From Amphiduros pacificus (taxonomy: Eukaryota; Annelida; Polychaeta; Phyllodocida; Hesionidae), in contig OX439010.1 of assembly GCA_949316495.1 (NCBI GenBank), forward strand, positions 26,293,766 to 26,357,765: a stretch of 64,000 bases of DNA, in the 5' to 3' direction. Shown here one piece after another: positions 10,951 through 31,200 of this stretch (positions are counted from its first letter, which is position 1; every line of letters starts with the position of its first letter). The notes beneath the pieces are model-generated. The model had not been told where the DNA came from. It saw nothing but the letters and a program-made list of their open reading frames with translations, and made no database searches. The position numbers and the translations under genes were made by a program.

Positions 10951-12540
10951 GAAGCCTGCACATCCCATAGTGTTCAAATGTGAGGTCAATTGGAGATGGC
11001 CTGAAGTGTGACGTCGGTTGGGTGACCCCATTTGTGATTTAGCCTGTTAGGATCATAGGGAATCTGAATAGATAAGATAGTGTCGAAATGGTGTGATCAA
11101 TGCAATGTCAATTCTCCCTTTACTCATATACAACTTACAACTCATATACAATTGGATATTACCATTGATGCCATTAATATATTGATACTGAGTGCATTGG
11201 CAGTAACTGAATAAGAAGAATATGAATGTGCTGATATAATGAAAGCTATAATAGACAGGGTGACACCATCTTGTAACATATACAATATGCACTGTTAGAA
11301 TGAAAGGTACAATTGCATTGCATTGTCCTGTTCTGTAGTGGATAATATTTCAAAAGGACATATATTATATATGACATATATGGTATTTATATTTTTCTTT
11401 GTATATGGAAGGAAAGACCATGATTATTCAGCTTGACTTTTTAAGATTTTGTAAAAAAACATGTCTGGGAGAATCCTGTTACCTACTCTAAACAGTTATT
11501 CTCGCATCAAAAGTAACATCAAAGTTATATAAATGTCACCTTTGCCTTTTTTGCCTTTTCACGTGTCTTTTGATAAAATGTTATGTTTTAATACCATTGA
11601 GTGGCCGTGCGATAGGTTTAATAATGAGAGATACATCTGACCAAAGCTGGACATTTGACTGTGATTAATCACTGTGTTATACAAGATAAATGAAAGAAAA
11701 GACTGATATTGACATATTAAAACACGTTTCATTTGATCTTTACAGACGAGCCAGATGACGTACAACTATGGGTCCCATACACTAAAGATCTGAAATAAAG
11801 ATCATATTTGTACACAGGTTCAAAATGTTTTTCATTGACTTTATTTGTGTATCTAGTCACAAGTATTGTATTGCATTCATGCTTGTGTGGATTAGCGATT
11901 GCTGGACATTCATCATCGAGAATAAACGTAGAAATGACAAATGTGAAATGTAGAAATGACAAATGTGAAATGACAAAAAGTGTTCCAAACTATATTTTTT
12001 TTAAATACGTCTCATACCTCCTGGAAAGTAGCAATAAAAAAGTGGTCCCATTTCAAATGTGTGAACTTTGAGAAGTCACCTCTGTAAATAATTGTTTCAG
12101 TCAATATATGCTATTAATTGACTTTTGCTGAATGTTCAAAGCAACTTGTGTTATTTACTCGGACTCCACAGTAACTTTGAACAAATCTTAATTAGCATTG
12201 TTTATGGATATATTAGACCGTCCATGTGATATATGTTTGGCGATATCATGGCAAATCTTTATGGAAATCTAATGAGATATCTGTTGAGAGGCCATTTTTC
12301 AAAGCTCTGTTACTGGCAGGGCGAACTATTGTGTCACCCTCCATATTTTAATATTCATAATGTTATCATTCTCATATTTATTACCACAGTAACATTAATC
12401 CATAATTAACTAATTCTACATACAATTAACTATTAGTTCCCCTAAGTTTTATTCTTATGAATTAAACTTTTAAATTAATGAGTAAAAAGTCATTAATATA
12501 GTTGTTTACCATATCTCAGACAGTTTGGAATGTGTTTGGG
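10951..12540. other. No gene seen
   Basis: AT-rich sequence with only short frames of ordinary random length. A small direct repeat (GAAATGACAAATGTGAAATG type) lies near 11930-11975. Confidence 0.45.
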
Positions 12541-12544
12541 AGCC

Positions 12545-12870
12545 ATGGAATGTGTTGACTCGGCAAAATGTTCAGCTCTTCTCACCTATCAACCTGTTTC
12601 CAAATAAGGTCCCAGCTCCTAACAGCTGCAAGAATTAGTCCCTCATTGACATGACCCTTGGGTTTACAGCAGCTTATTTGCATGGATTATAATTATTTAA
12701 CTCGCATTTTAGTTATATCAGCCAATCAGGTAGTCTTGGAGAGGAACCAGCTTTCAGCTGAGCTTGGCTCTGCTCATGGGCAGTATAAACACCCCTTGTA
12801 GCAGAAGTTGGGCTCGGGAAATCTTGGAAGCTGTTCTCAACATACAACCTTTGTATTGAGAATAAAAACC
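12545..12870 (+). promoter_or_regulatory. Promoter-like block; possibly an old solo LTR
   Basis: A CCAAT box (CCAATCAGG, about 12723) is followed 60 bp later by TATAAA (about 12784) and 75 bp after that by AATAAAA (about 12861). That order is typical of an LTR or of a promoter followed by a chance poly(A) signal. No protein-coding part of an element and no flanking duplication were found, and no gene starts downstream on the + strand. If it is an LTR it is a lone, old fossil. Confidence 0.25.
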
Positions 12871-13690
12871 AAATTTTCTTCATATCACCATGGTCTTAGA
12901 ATGTTATGCTAAAGAAGAGAATCTAGAAGTAACGTTCTTATGGGCCCAGAATTTGTCACAACCAGATTACTTCAATTTCATTAAACATGAATATTTGCAG
13001 TTTAAAAATTAACGATGTGAAATTAAAACCAAAGAAAAAAATGGATTACATGTTCGGTAAGGTTGAATTTTTCATTTTATATTGAATATTTTGTTATTTT
13101 AGATTCATTGATATGACAGAAAGAGTTTACAGTATTGGAATGTTATTTTAGGAAGAGTAAAAATGCTGTGAAGATAAGGCAAAAGTTTGTTTTTTGTTGG
13201 TTTTTCTTTTGGGGGGTGGGGGTTTAAATGTCAATCTTATTATTGTCCCTGCAATCCATATCCCTTTATTTCCTTCCCCCAACCTTTTTTGATCGATAAG
13301 AACATCGTCATTATTCCACTCATTATTTAGAGTTCAAAAGTGTCTCTGAAACGTTTCTTTTGCTTATTTGCTTATTAATTATTTATGGTATCTGCACCAA
13401 GTATCGGTTCATGCGATCAGGTTTTACATTTGCGTGTATCTTTCTGAGCACAAATCTTTCCAAGGGCGTATTTTAACAGAGGTGACTTGGGATTCCCTTT
13501 GATTTTGAACTATGTGACCTCCAAAACCTTGCCAGTTTATGCAGCAGGGAAGTACCCACTTTATAGGCTTGAGGAGATTGACCTTCTTTGAGTAACTATA
13601 CGCCAAGTAGCTCACAGCTGTCACGTCCATGACTGAGTTAGCAGGCCCAAGATATAGCTCTGAATTGTTTAATTCAGACCTGATTGCATG
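12871..13690. other. No gene seen
   Basis: No coding signal beyond short random frames. A G-rich run (about 13212) and T-rich stretches are present. Confidence 0.45.
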
Positions 13691-13694
13691 GTGA

Positions 13695-14468
13695 CTATGA
13701 TAAATGTATTGAGATGGTGGTGGGACAGAACAGAATGACCCGACTGCAAGGCGAAGTGCAGAATGGTGTATTTATCTGGCCTGATTGCATTAGAAGAAGT
13801 GCAGTATGGTGCATTTTTCTGACCTGATTGCATAAGAAGAAGTGCAGAGGTGCATTTATCTGACCTGATTGCATTAGAAGAAGTGCAGAATGGTGTATTT
13901 ATCTGACCTGATTGTAGAAGAAGAAGTGCAGTATGGTGTATTTATCTGACCTGATTGCATAAGAAGAAGTGCAGAATGGTGCATTTATCTGACCTGATTG
14001 CATTAGAAGAAGTGCAGAATGGTGTATTTATCTGACCTGATTGTAGAAGAAGAAGTGCAGTATGGTGTATTTATCTGACCTGATTGTATAAGAAGAAGTG
14101 CAGAATGGTGCATTTATCTGACCTGATTGCATTAGAAGAAGTGCAGTATGGTGCATTTATCTGACCTGATTGCATAAGACGAAGTGCAGAATGGTGCATT
14201 TATCTGACCTGATTGCATTAGAAGAAGTGCAGAATGGTGTATTTATCTGACCTGATTGTTCTTGAAGAAGAGGAGAATGGTGCATTTATCTGACCTGATT
14301 GTTCTTGAAGAAGAGGAGAATGGTGCATTTATCTGACCTGATTGTATTAAAAGAAGGGCACAATGGTGTATTTATCTGACCTGATTGTTCTAGAGGAAGA
14401 GGAGAAATGTGCATTTATCTGACCTGATTGTTCTAGAAGAAGAGGAGAATGGTGCATTTATCTAAATG
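13695..14468 (+). repeat. 43-bp minisatellite, about 17 copies
   Basis: The recurring core is TTTATCTGACCTGATTG preceded by AGAAGAAGTGCAGAATGGTG. Successive cores are spaced 41-43 bp apart. Units near the right end are a distinct subfamily (TTCTTGAAGAAGAGGAGAAT). No open frame runs through it. Confidence 0.9.
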
Positions 14469-14469
14469 G

Positions 14470-16380
14470 CATATTTGCATGGTGAAGATGATAATCGCAA
14501 TGGCCAGAATCCAAATATTATGCATTTTCCTTGATAATAAACTTACAGTGGACCAATTACCCTAAAAATATATTACCTTGCCAAGTTGCTGGCTTTTTGC
14601 GATGGCAATTAGCCTTCGTTCGTTCTCTTTGAACCTGTTATCCTTAGTAAAGTATACATAACGATGCTAAACGTATAATGTCATATGTCGTTCAAGACCC
14701 TCGTGTCAGAAGCGAAAGTCATCTTCTTGGATTCTTATTAGATTTATTTTCTGTACATGCATAAAGTGGCCAATAATAGTACATTAATCAAGCTCTATTC
14801 TCAGAGTGTATGAATCAGTGTACATCATACAGCAATAAGAGTGTGTTTATCATGAGTAACTCAATCCCTCCTCATAGAGAGCATAATATGCTATATAGCG
14901 TGTCCATCAATACCAAGGTATGTAGATTGCACCCGCTTAGTTCCCATCTGTTTGATCAATAACAAGTTTTAAAAGACATCTATATCAGGTCGATTTTACA
15001 ACAGGAATATTGTACTTTTATTTTCAGTTTCAATGTCAAGTGTCAAGCCTAAGCCCTGTATAGCTGATCACATTTATCTGTAATATCGTGCTTCATGCAA
15101 AATGCCTTATTTCCATTATACACCAGAGAATAACTTGATAGTTCTGTAAATGTTACCCTGTGAAATAAAGTTTATAGATTCTCTACCTGCACTTTACATG
15201 CAACAGCTGATTGACCTTATGACCTACTTTTGAATCATGAGTTCCCAAATTGAACTTTTAGTGCATCACATGAGAAACCCCTACTGGTTAACCATCAAGG
15301 GGTTACTGTACATCAGCTACTTTGTGATTTAAAATACAGAACTGGCAATTCATTTTCCTCAACATATTAGAATGAATATGGAAAGTCAAAAAGTATGAGA
15401 CTGATGGATGGACATGCTGTAATCTGTAGCAGCATGGGGTCATCTATAATCCAGTAGGATTGCACAATGCTTGCTTCTAAAACGTACCTAATGCTATGCC
15501 TCGTAATCGCCTGCATAAAGATTTGAATGTCTGTCACTAAACTGGTTTGGCATCACTTCCTTTGACATAAAGAACCGAAGGAAAACATCAATGTTTACCT
15601 GTGGAATCAAATATTCTCAAATCAATGAAATAGATAAATGATTTATATAATAACACATTAGACCTCCGATTAAATGCACTGCTACTCATTGTGCATGTTT
15701 GGCACATCATTACAATACACACAATAAAAGGTTTCTTATATCCTCTTCAGACATCATGCAGAATTCTATGGTACACGAATTTTTATTTAAGATCGTTTCA
15801 AAGGAAATATAATATTGAATCACTTATATTGGTTTCATTGTCGTCTACAATTTATAAAAAACTTTTACAAATGTAAATGATATCAAAGTTTAAAAAATAT
15901 AAAGACATTATTTTTGTAGTATATTCATTCATTTCTGCATGGCATATTATGTAGAATTTGAAGTAGTTTAACAGTTTACTTGTCAACCCCTTAAAGATGT
16001 AATATTTACATGATGTAATATTCGATTAATGAGGAGCCAATATGTTTTAGCGCTTTCACAGCTTATATATACGTTTCACAAATGATACGTATGTACCTTT
16101 TATATAAAAACATATATCAGAACAGGACTTAAACTATGATGGGGATTACCCCTGCTTTACATAATCAACATGCTGAGCACTGGGCAAGCCTTTACACATA
16201 TCTAGGCCTTTGAGCTCTTTCTTATCAAGAACTATGATAATGTGCTAAACACGAATCAAAGATGTTTAAGGAGACTTCATGGAAAGAACAAAGGTGTTTT
16301 AGATATTTTATGGGTGTATGACCATGCTTTAATTAAGCTTGGGAATGCTTCCTAAATAGCACTGTTGTCACGATATGTAC
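14470..16380. other. No gene seen
   Basis: AT-rich intergenic sequence downstream (on the - strand) of the first AMT gene, with only short frames and no recognisable motifs or internal repeats. Confidence 0.45.
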
Positions 16381-16570
<190 letters not shown>

Positions 16571-17026
16571 ATATAATATCTGTGCAAGTAGAGGTGTAAA
16601 ATGTAAAAAACAGCCTGAAAAACCAGTCTCTGAGACATTGCACATTAAGCTATTAATGCCTCCACGATCGCGGTAAAAAACTTGAATGGCTACAAACATA
16701 ATTATTGAAAGTATATTTTTTTGTATTCTTGAGTGTCATAATCTATGTTATATATTTTTCTTTTTTTAGAAATATATATCTTTTTATCAATTTCTTGTAT
16801 ATTGAATATTGGCCAAAGTTCTGAGTTTCTTATATCAGTGCTGTTTAATTGATATTCTCTTGAAAAATGGCAAATATTTTAAGAAGAAGGTTAGATATCA
16901 CATAATTTTCATTAAAAAGATATGACACCACTTGAAAATCATTATTAACATTTTCTCCTCTGAGACTTCCCCAGACCTGTGGACCACTAGGTCACTAAAT
17001 TAAGATTAAAAACATATTTGTTTCAG

Positions 17027-24847
<7,821 letters not shown>

Positions 24848-24849
24848 AA

Positions 24850-25047
24850 CGCATTATCAAAATCAACATTCAACTCCTATATTGCATTGACTTGATGTAT
24901 ATTCACGATATTGATCCTGAGTGATGTTTGTAAGATATTTACCTGATTCCAATTTCAGATTTAATTCTCTGTAAAGAATAAGCAGGAACTATGTATCTCA
25001 ACAGTTAGTCAATTCCTTGTACATTGAGAGTAAATGCCTTATATCAG

Positions 25048-25109
<62 letters not shown>

Positions 25110-28100
25110 ATATTTATACATTTGTCAGATGTATTCCAGGTACTATATATCTTGTATCAGTCCTGAGCCGGAGATGGAGAAAATTTGCTGTATGAGCACA
25201 TCGCGCACAGACACTGTAAGTAGCTCAGTAGCTCAGCGTGTGTATCTTTTCCTTGTCCTGCTAAGATGACAGAACGGCTGCCATAAGCTAGGCAAACCAT
25301 TTTACATACAGGGGGTAGGGTAATATCTTTAAAGAGAATCCCCTTTTATGTTTGCCCTTTTAATTTAGCGCCGTACTAAATAAAATGCAATAATGAAGAA
25401 AGATAAAATCAAATTTGTTGATGTTCACCTCACAGTACCTGAAGAATAGGATTTTCTGTAAGATCTATCTATTTCCTTTGATTAACAACTTATGACAAAA
25501 TCGTGGTCTGAAGTTATGATTTCAGGGTGTCATTGCGTTATTATACGAGCTGGTGTCCTTTACCTAAGGGCTAAAGGGGACCATTTTGGCAAATGGCTTT
25601 ATTATTTTACCGTGTTTCTATTGCTCAAACACAAATGTAAATTTGATCATCCGTGCTGAAATATCACACTCAAGACAAGGAACATAAAATGCATAAATAT
25701 AACGTTACTAATCTTATTTTAAAGTTCCAAGATAAGGCATTGGGTTGGATGGATAGGATCAACTATATACATGGCTTTCAGGTAGTCATCACGCAATGGA
25801 AATATATAATTGCCTTTTATATGCACTAATACCCTCTGAGCTAAATTTTGGTGTGGAGATACATATTCAAGGTAATCATGATTAGGAGAGTATTAAAACA
25901 TTAAGGGTGAAGCTTAAAGGATGATGCTCGCATTAATGAGTACTTAATTAAACCTTTGAGTAACCCATTAATCAAAACTACCTGCTGAACTCTCAGATAA
26001 TAGAGTCCCAAAGTAGATTGTCCCAAACTTGGAGAATTGTTTTGTTCTCATAGATTCTTTGAAGAAGTAGATGTTATTAAAATAACCTGGACATGCATTA
26101 AACTTGAATATGCAGACATCGACAGACTCCTCACAATGCCGACTGTCAAGCGTCCATCACTTTTGGAACTGGAATAGTGGTGATACCGTGATGGAGTGTG
26201 GCAGACCTTTAATGACTCTAAATCATTTAGTTTAAACCGGCTAGACTATGGAAAAATGATCACATAAATAGCTTTCAAATATTGTAATTCACGTGTCTTA
26301 AAATGTACTGTATCTAACTGCACACTCAGGTGACATATAACACAAAGCCAAGATTGATTGATTTCAATACTCTCTGCTCGACTGGGCCTTCATTTTCCTG
26401 TCTGGTGACATGAAGGTTCACTCTTATTTAATGGCACAAAATACACTGTATAAGTATAAGCAAGCAGTCAAGCACCAATATTTTTGAATATCATAAAAAG
26501 GTGTGACGACAAATTCTTTTTTAATAATATTTATAATTCATTTCATTACATACATGATAAATATTTCAATATGCCAATATACCTGTCCATTTTGACAAAT
26601 AAATCAATATTATTATTATTATTATTATAAATCAATATTAAAATTATTCAGAATGATACCTTTGGCTGTAATTTAATTACAATATTGACCTTTCAATTTA
26701 TTTCAAATATGATTTTAATTAATCATTGTAATTAATTGATAATTTTAATTAATTGTTCAATTATAATATCATTTCACTCATGTGCTCTATACCAACTTAC
26801 TGCAATCAGACGTGGCATGGGTATTATCTGCGGTTATGTTGAGGTTTCTAACACGAATTAAACATAAATTATACTCTCTAGTACATTCTAGGACCCGTTA
26901 CATTCATGCATTAGTTGACTTTTTAAAATATAAACTTTTTCATCTAATTGTTTCCTCGTCATTACATGATAATACAGGTAGATGTTAAAATAAAACAAAT
27001 TTACCATCAAAGGCATCAGATTAAATATAAGCGTTGGCAGTTACTGGAGAAGTATGATGAACATTAAAGCATTCATGAAACCTGGAAGGTTCCAGGTGAT
27101 TTTACAGTGGTTTAAGGTATCTGAAAACCATATATGATCTTAAAATTGACATACATACTTACTATCTGTCTGAAATCCACAAAAGAACATCTGCACTGAG
27201 AATTATGATTTTTTGTGACCACCAAGTACTGCCAGTACTAAACAGGAAGTGTGTTGTGTGACCTTGACCTTTGAACTGTCAGGGGGCTCCGTAAGTCACA
27301 GGAGGTGTTGTTTACCAATTGTCAAAATTGGAGCAACACATTTTCGGCCATTTTTTTTTCACTATTTAGAGAATGAATTGGAAGATAACATTTATCATGA
27401 TGATATTGCCTTTTCTTGGCTTTCCTTTGGTGGTAAAATTATTAAAAACGGATGAATATTTATGAAGTTATAAATGAAGAAAAATCATTATTTTTTATAT
27501 AATATATGTTTGCAAAAATAAGTATTAAAAAAAACCTCTGTACAGCCCAGCCTTTAAGGTGGAATCCATGCAGCCTTTGATGTCTTCCCATTCAGTGGTG
27601 TGAAAAACCCCAAATTTCATCTAAGAGGGTCAAATCATAAATTTCACTGATACCAATTATCAGCATTCACAGTTTTGCCATTCAAAGTCCTTGTGATTTA
27701 AGGCCAAACCAGTGATCAAAGGGTTTAATGTCACTTTTCCCATGTCTCAGCATTTAAGTCATGTCTTCCCTTTTTGACAGAAAGGTCTTTACATGCATAA
27801 GATACTTTTCAAATTTGTCACAACCATAAAATATTTGTCACAACCATGACAGTTATTTCATTGATTCAAATAATATTAAAATAATCTTATGTTGTTCTGA
27901 AGTATACTCCTGGCAATAAATTGTACAAAACATCTCCACCCTTTTTCCCAAGCTGAACAGGTGCCCAACTGGTAACTCATTAGGTGTTTACATGAGATCA
28001 CAGACTGGCTAAACAAAGCTTGTTCACAAAGTGTTCAATTGCTGGTGTAGGTTCCAGCAGACAACTGATCAACTTTCAAGTGCCAAAGAAAGTTGTTAAC

Positions 28101-28230
28101 AGGGAATATTTTGGATACTACTACATAAAAGCACTGTTTAAGGTATAAACATTCATGTTATGTAAAGAAAATGTGTTTGAAAGTTAGGTTTCATGAATGC
28201 TTTAAACGTTTCATCTTGACTTAATCCTGT
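24850..28230. other. Intergenic region between the two AMT genes
   Basis: It holds a (TG)n run at 25048-25105, AT-rich stretches near 26600-26770 with TTATTATTATTA, and no recognisable gene. A 68-aa frame at 27249-27455 lacks motifs. The promoter of the first AMT gene must lie in the part just above 24847, but no clear TATA or initiator is visible. Confidence 0.5.
25048..25105. repeat. (TG)n microsatellite
   Basis: About 28 uninterrupted TG units, some 200 bp upstream of the first AMT start codon. Confidence 0.97.
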
Positions 28231-31200
28231 TTATGTATGAAAGAAAGACCTATTGGTATGTCCAACATCAGTGTCATTTGGGACCGAATCTTGGCGCACC
28301 ATATCTTGCAGGTCTGAACTTAACATATCAGTGTCAGATGGTAAGCTTTCCCCGCCATCTTGGTGTTTTAACTTGGATCGCAGTTTGCCCTTCATGCCAT
28401 CTTCTGTCAATATCTGGAAGTTTTTTTGCAACCTTATCCGTCTCTCAGTTTCGTCTTTGCTGAGCACTTTTGCAGTAGCAAACTTCCAAAGAACATCTCC
28501 CGGCAAACCATTTATTATTTGAGTGTTGGTGGTGCCCTCTTGTGGGGATGAAAAGGTAGCTTCTTCATTTTTGGGATTCTGATCGTCAGCAGTCACCAAC
28601 CCAGCAGCGCCACCTGCCAGTTTGGCGACATCAACGATTGGTCCAGAAAGCTTTTTTGATGCCCTTAACTTTCTAGCTTCATTAAAGCGAGGGCGCTCAA
28701 CATCTACTGGATCAATAGTAATTGGCCTTTTCAGGCGTACATTTTGTTTATTCTTATCATATTCAATATTTCCAACCGCGTGCTCGACGAGATCTGCGCC
28801 GAGAATTTCCTGTTGGAGGGGAACTCTCAGGCCCATTGTGACGTCAATGAGCTTGAGTAATGTGTAGGAGGAGATGACTGTCCAAGCAGTGATGGACACT
28901 CCGGCGAGTAGCTGGATGCCAAGCAGAGTGAAACCCCCGTCCTGCATTTCACATAATCAGTATATATATTTGTAATATCAGCAATGTATTATCGACATTT
29001 ATTAATATATGGGGTGGCCCATCAATCATTGAGGATAGGCAATAAAGTACTGAACTTAAACTAATAGGATAATGATCAGTCACAAATGTTAGAAATATAT
29101 GAATCATTTGTTAAAAAGAAATATATGAATTTTGTTTTATTTCAAAGTGAGTTTTGTGAAAGACATCTTAATATACCTTCATATACCTTCATATATTACT
29201 CTACTTACATAAAAGAGTCCATGAAGGTCATTAGTTAATTTTCCATCGATGTTGTAGCTTTTGCCAAATAGTCCCACAGTAGCTAGGCTCCAGACACCAC
29301 ACACTCCATGAACTCCAACACAACCTTCAATGATAAAGTGAGACACAAGATGACCGTGTTACCTCATCTACTGAGCAGCCGGTCTTGACCATTAGCATAT
29401 TATGACCCCGGGGGGGGGGGTACTCTCCTAGTCAGCGTTACCGGGGATGCTGGGCTACATAGGGTCCTTTTCGCTGATAGGTTAAGATATTTCATCATTT
29501 CCCCTAAAACAGGGTACTGTTTTTCAAATTTCTCCCTAAAACAGGGATCACAATCCCCCTTTCCAAATCTCCCCCTTCTGCATCATCCCTAAATGAGGAT
29601 ATAAAAAATTCAGCTTGTCCTAAGTCAGGGTACCAATAATGATAGAATATTTCCCTAAATCAGGCTCTGGGGTTTTCAGTTCCGTCTGGGTTAAGATATC
29701 TTATCATTTTCCCTAAAACAGGGTACTGTTTTTCAAATTTCTCCCTAAAACAGGGATCACAATCCCCTTTTCCAAATATCCTCCTTCTGCATCATCCCTA
29801 AATGAGGGTATCAAAAATTCATATAGATGTATAGATGTCCTAAATCAGGGTACCAAATTTCAGCTAGTCCTAAATCAGGTTACCAATAATGATAGAATAT
29901 TTCCCTAATTCAGGCTCTGGGGTTTTCAGTTCCATCCCAGCCTCCGCGGGTTAAAATCATGAGAGTACCCCCCCCCCCCCCCCCCCCCCCCCGGGATTAT
30001 GACGAGCTGCCGCGTGGGTATATATAGGCGCCACACAAATCCTAGACGGAGAAGGAAGACCATCAAATCAATAAACAGGAACAGACCAGTCCAACGTGGG
30101 CCAGAAGATCCAATGTCAGAGATGAACACCAATATGCCACACTCTAGCCATGCCCTATACTGCCCCAGACTCTGCACATATCTAGATTGTACACTGTTGC
30201 AAATAAAACTCTCTTGCGCAGATTGTACATGGAGTGTCTGCAGTCTTCATTGATAGATATAGTGGCCGGATAGAATCACAGCAAGCGAGTCCCGGCCGAG
30301 CCACTGCCAAGAAGCACTGACCCGGTACTAGTATTTGCCAGTTAACAATAATAAACAATGAAATTGGCTGAGTTTGTTGCACCAAAAAAGCACGGAAATT
30401 AATATATCACTTTCATGACAATGAATATTACATAGCTATAGGTATAAACTGACAATCTTTGAAAAATTAAATAAAGATTAGTAGTATGTTTTGAAAATTT
30501 GATTTAGACATCATACATTTTTATTTGAAATGAACAAGACAAAAACATAAATTTTCCAGCATGACGTATACAGATATTGTGGTTCCACCTACCGACAGGA
30601 TCATCAATTTGTAGTTTATCGAGGCCTGCCACTGACCCAAGAGAGATCAAAGCTCCAACACAACCAATGACTAAACTCTCCCATGGCTCAGCCAAAGCGC
30701 AAAAAGCTGGAACATAATTTGAATCAGAATATACTTATTGCAAGAAGTAGTGCAAAATACTACTATCAATACTATTTTAGTGCCTGATATTTACTGACCT
30801 AGATTCTTCTGTTTAGAATGTCATGATCATTTACTGGTGAATTTGTGTCAATACCAATATCATTTACTGGTGGATTCTTATCAATCACTTGTTTGGACCA
30901 TGAGAAATATTGGGCAAATTCTCAACCTACTTTCAGCCACATTGGTCACAAAGGTTTCACAGCTTGCCCCCCAAAATCTTATGTGCTCCCCAAAACGCTC
31001 TAAACTCAATATCATTCAATATTCCAATCCCTTAGACTGGATTGTCTCTTCGCTTAAGGCCTTTATATGTAAGGTGTTTCCTTTATGGTAAAAACGTCAT
31101 GAAATTTTGTTTTGGTATACTGATAAATGATATTACCTGTTATTCCAACCAAAGATCCTAATATTCCATTGATCAGAGAAGACACTTCAATCTTCCTTTT

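Noticed and set aside
12700-12870. Promoter of a + strand host gene
   Set aside because: CCAAT and TATA boxes are present, but no coding exon with recognisable content follows before the minisatellite, so only a low-confidence regulatory or LTR-like call was kept.
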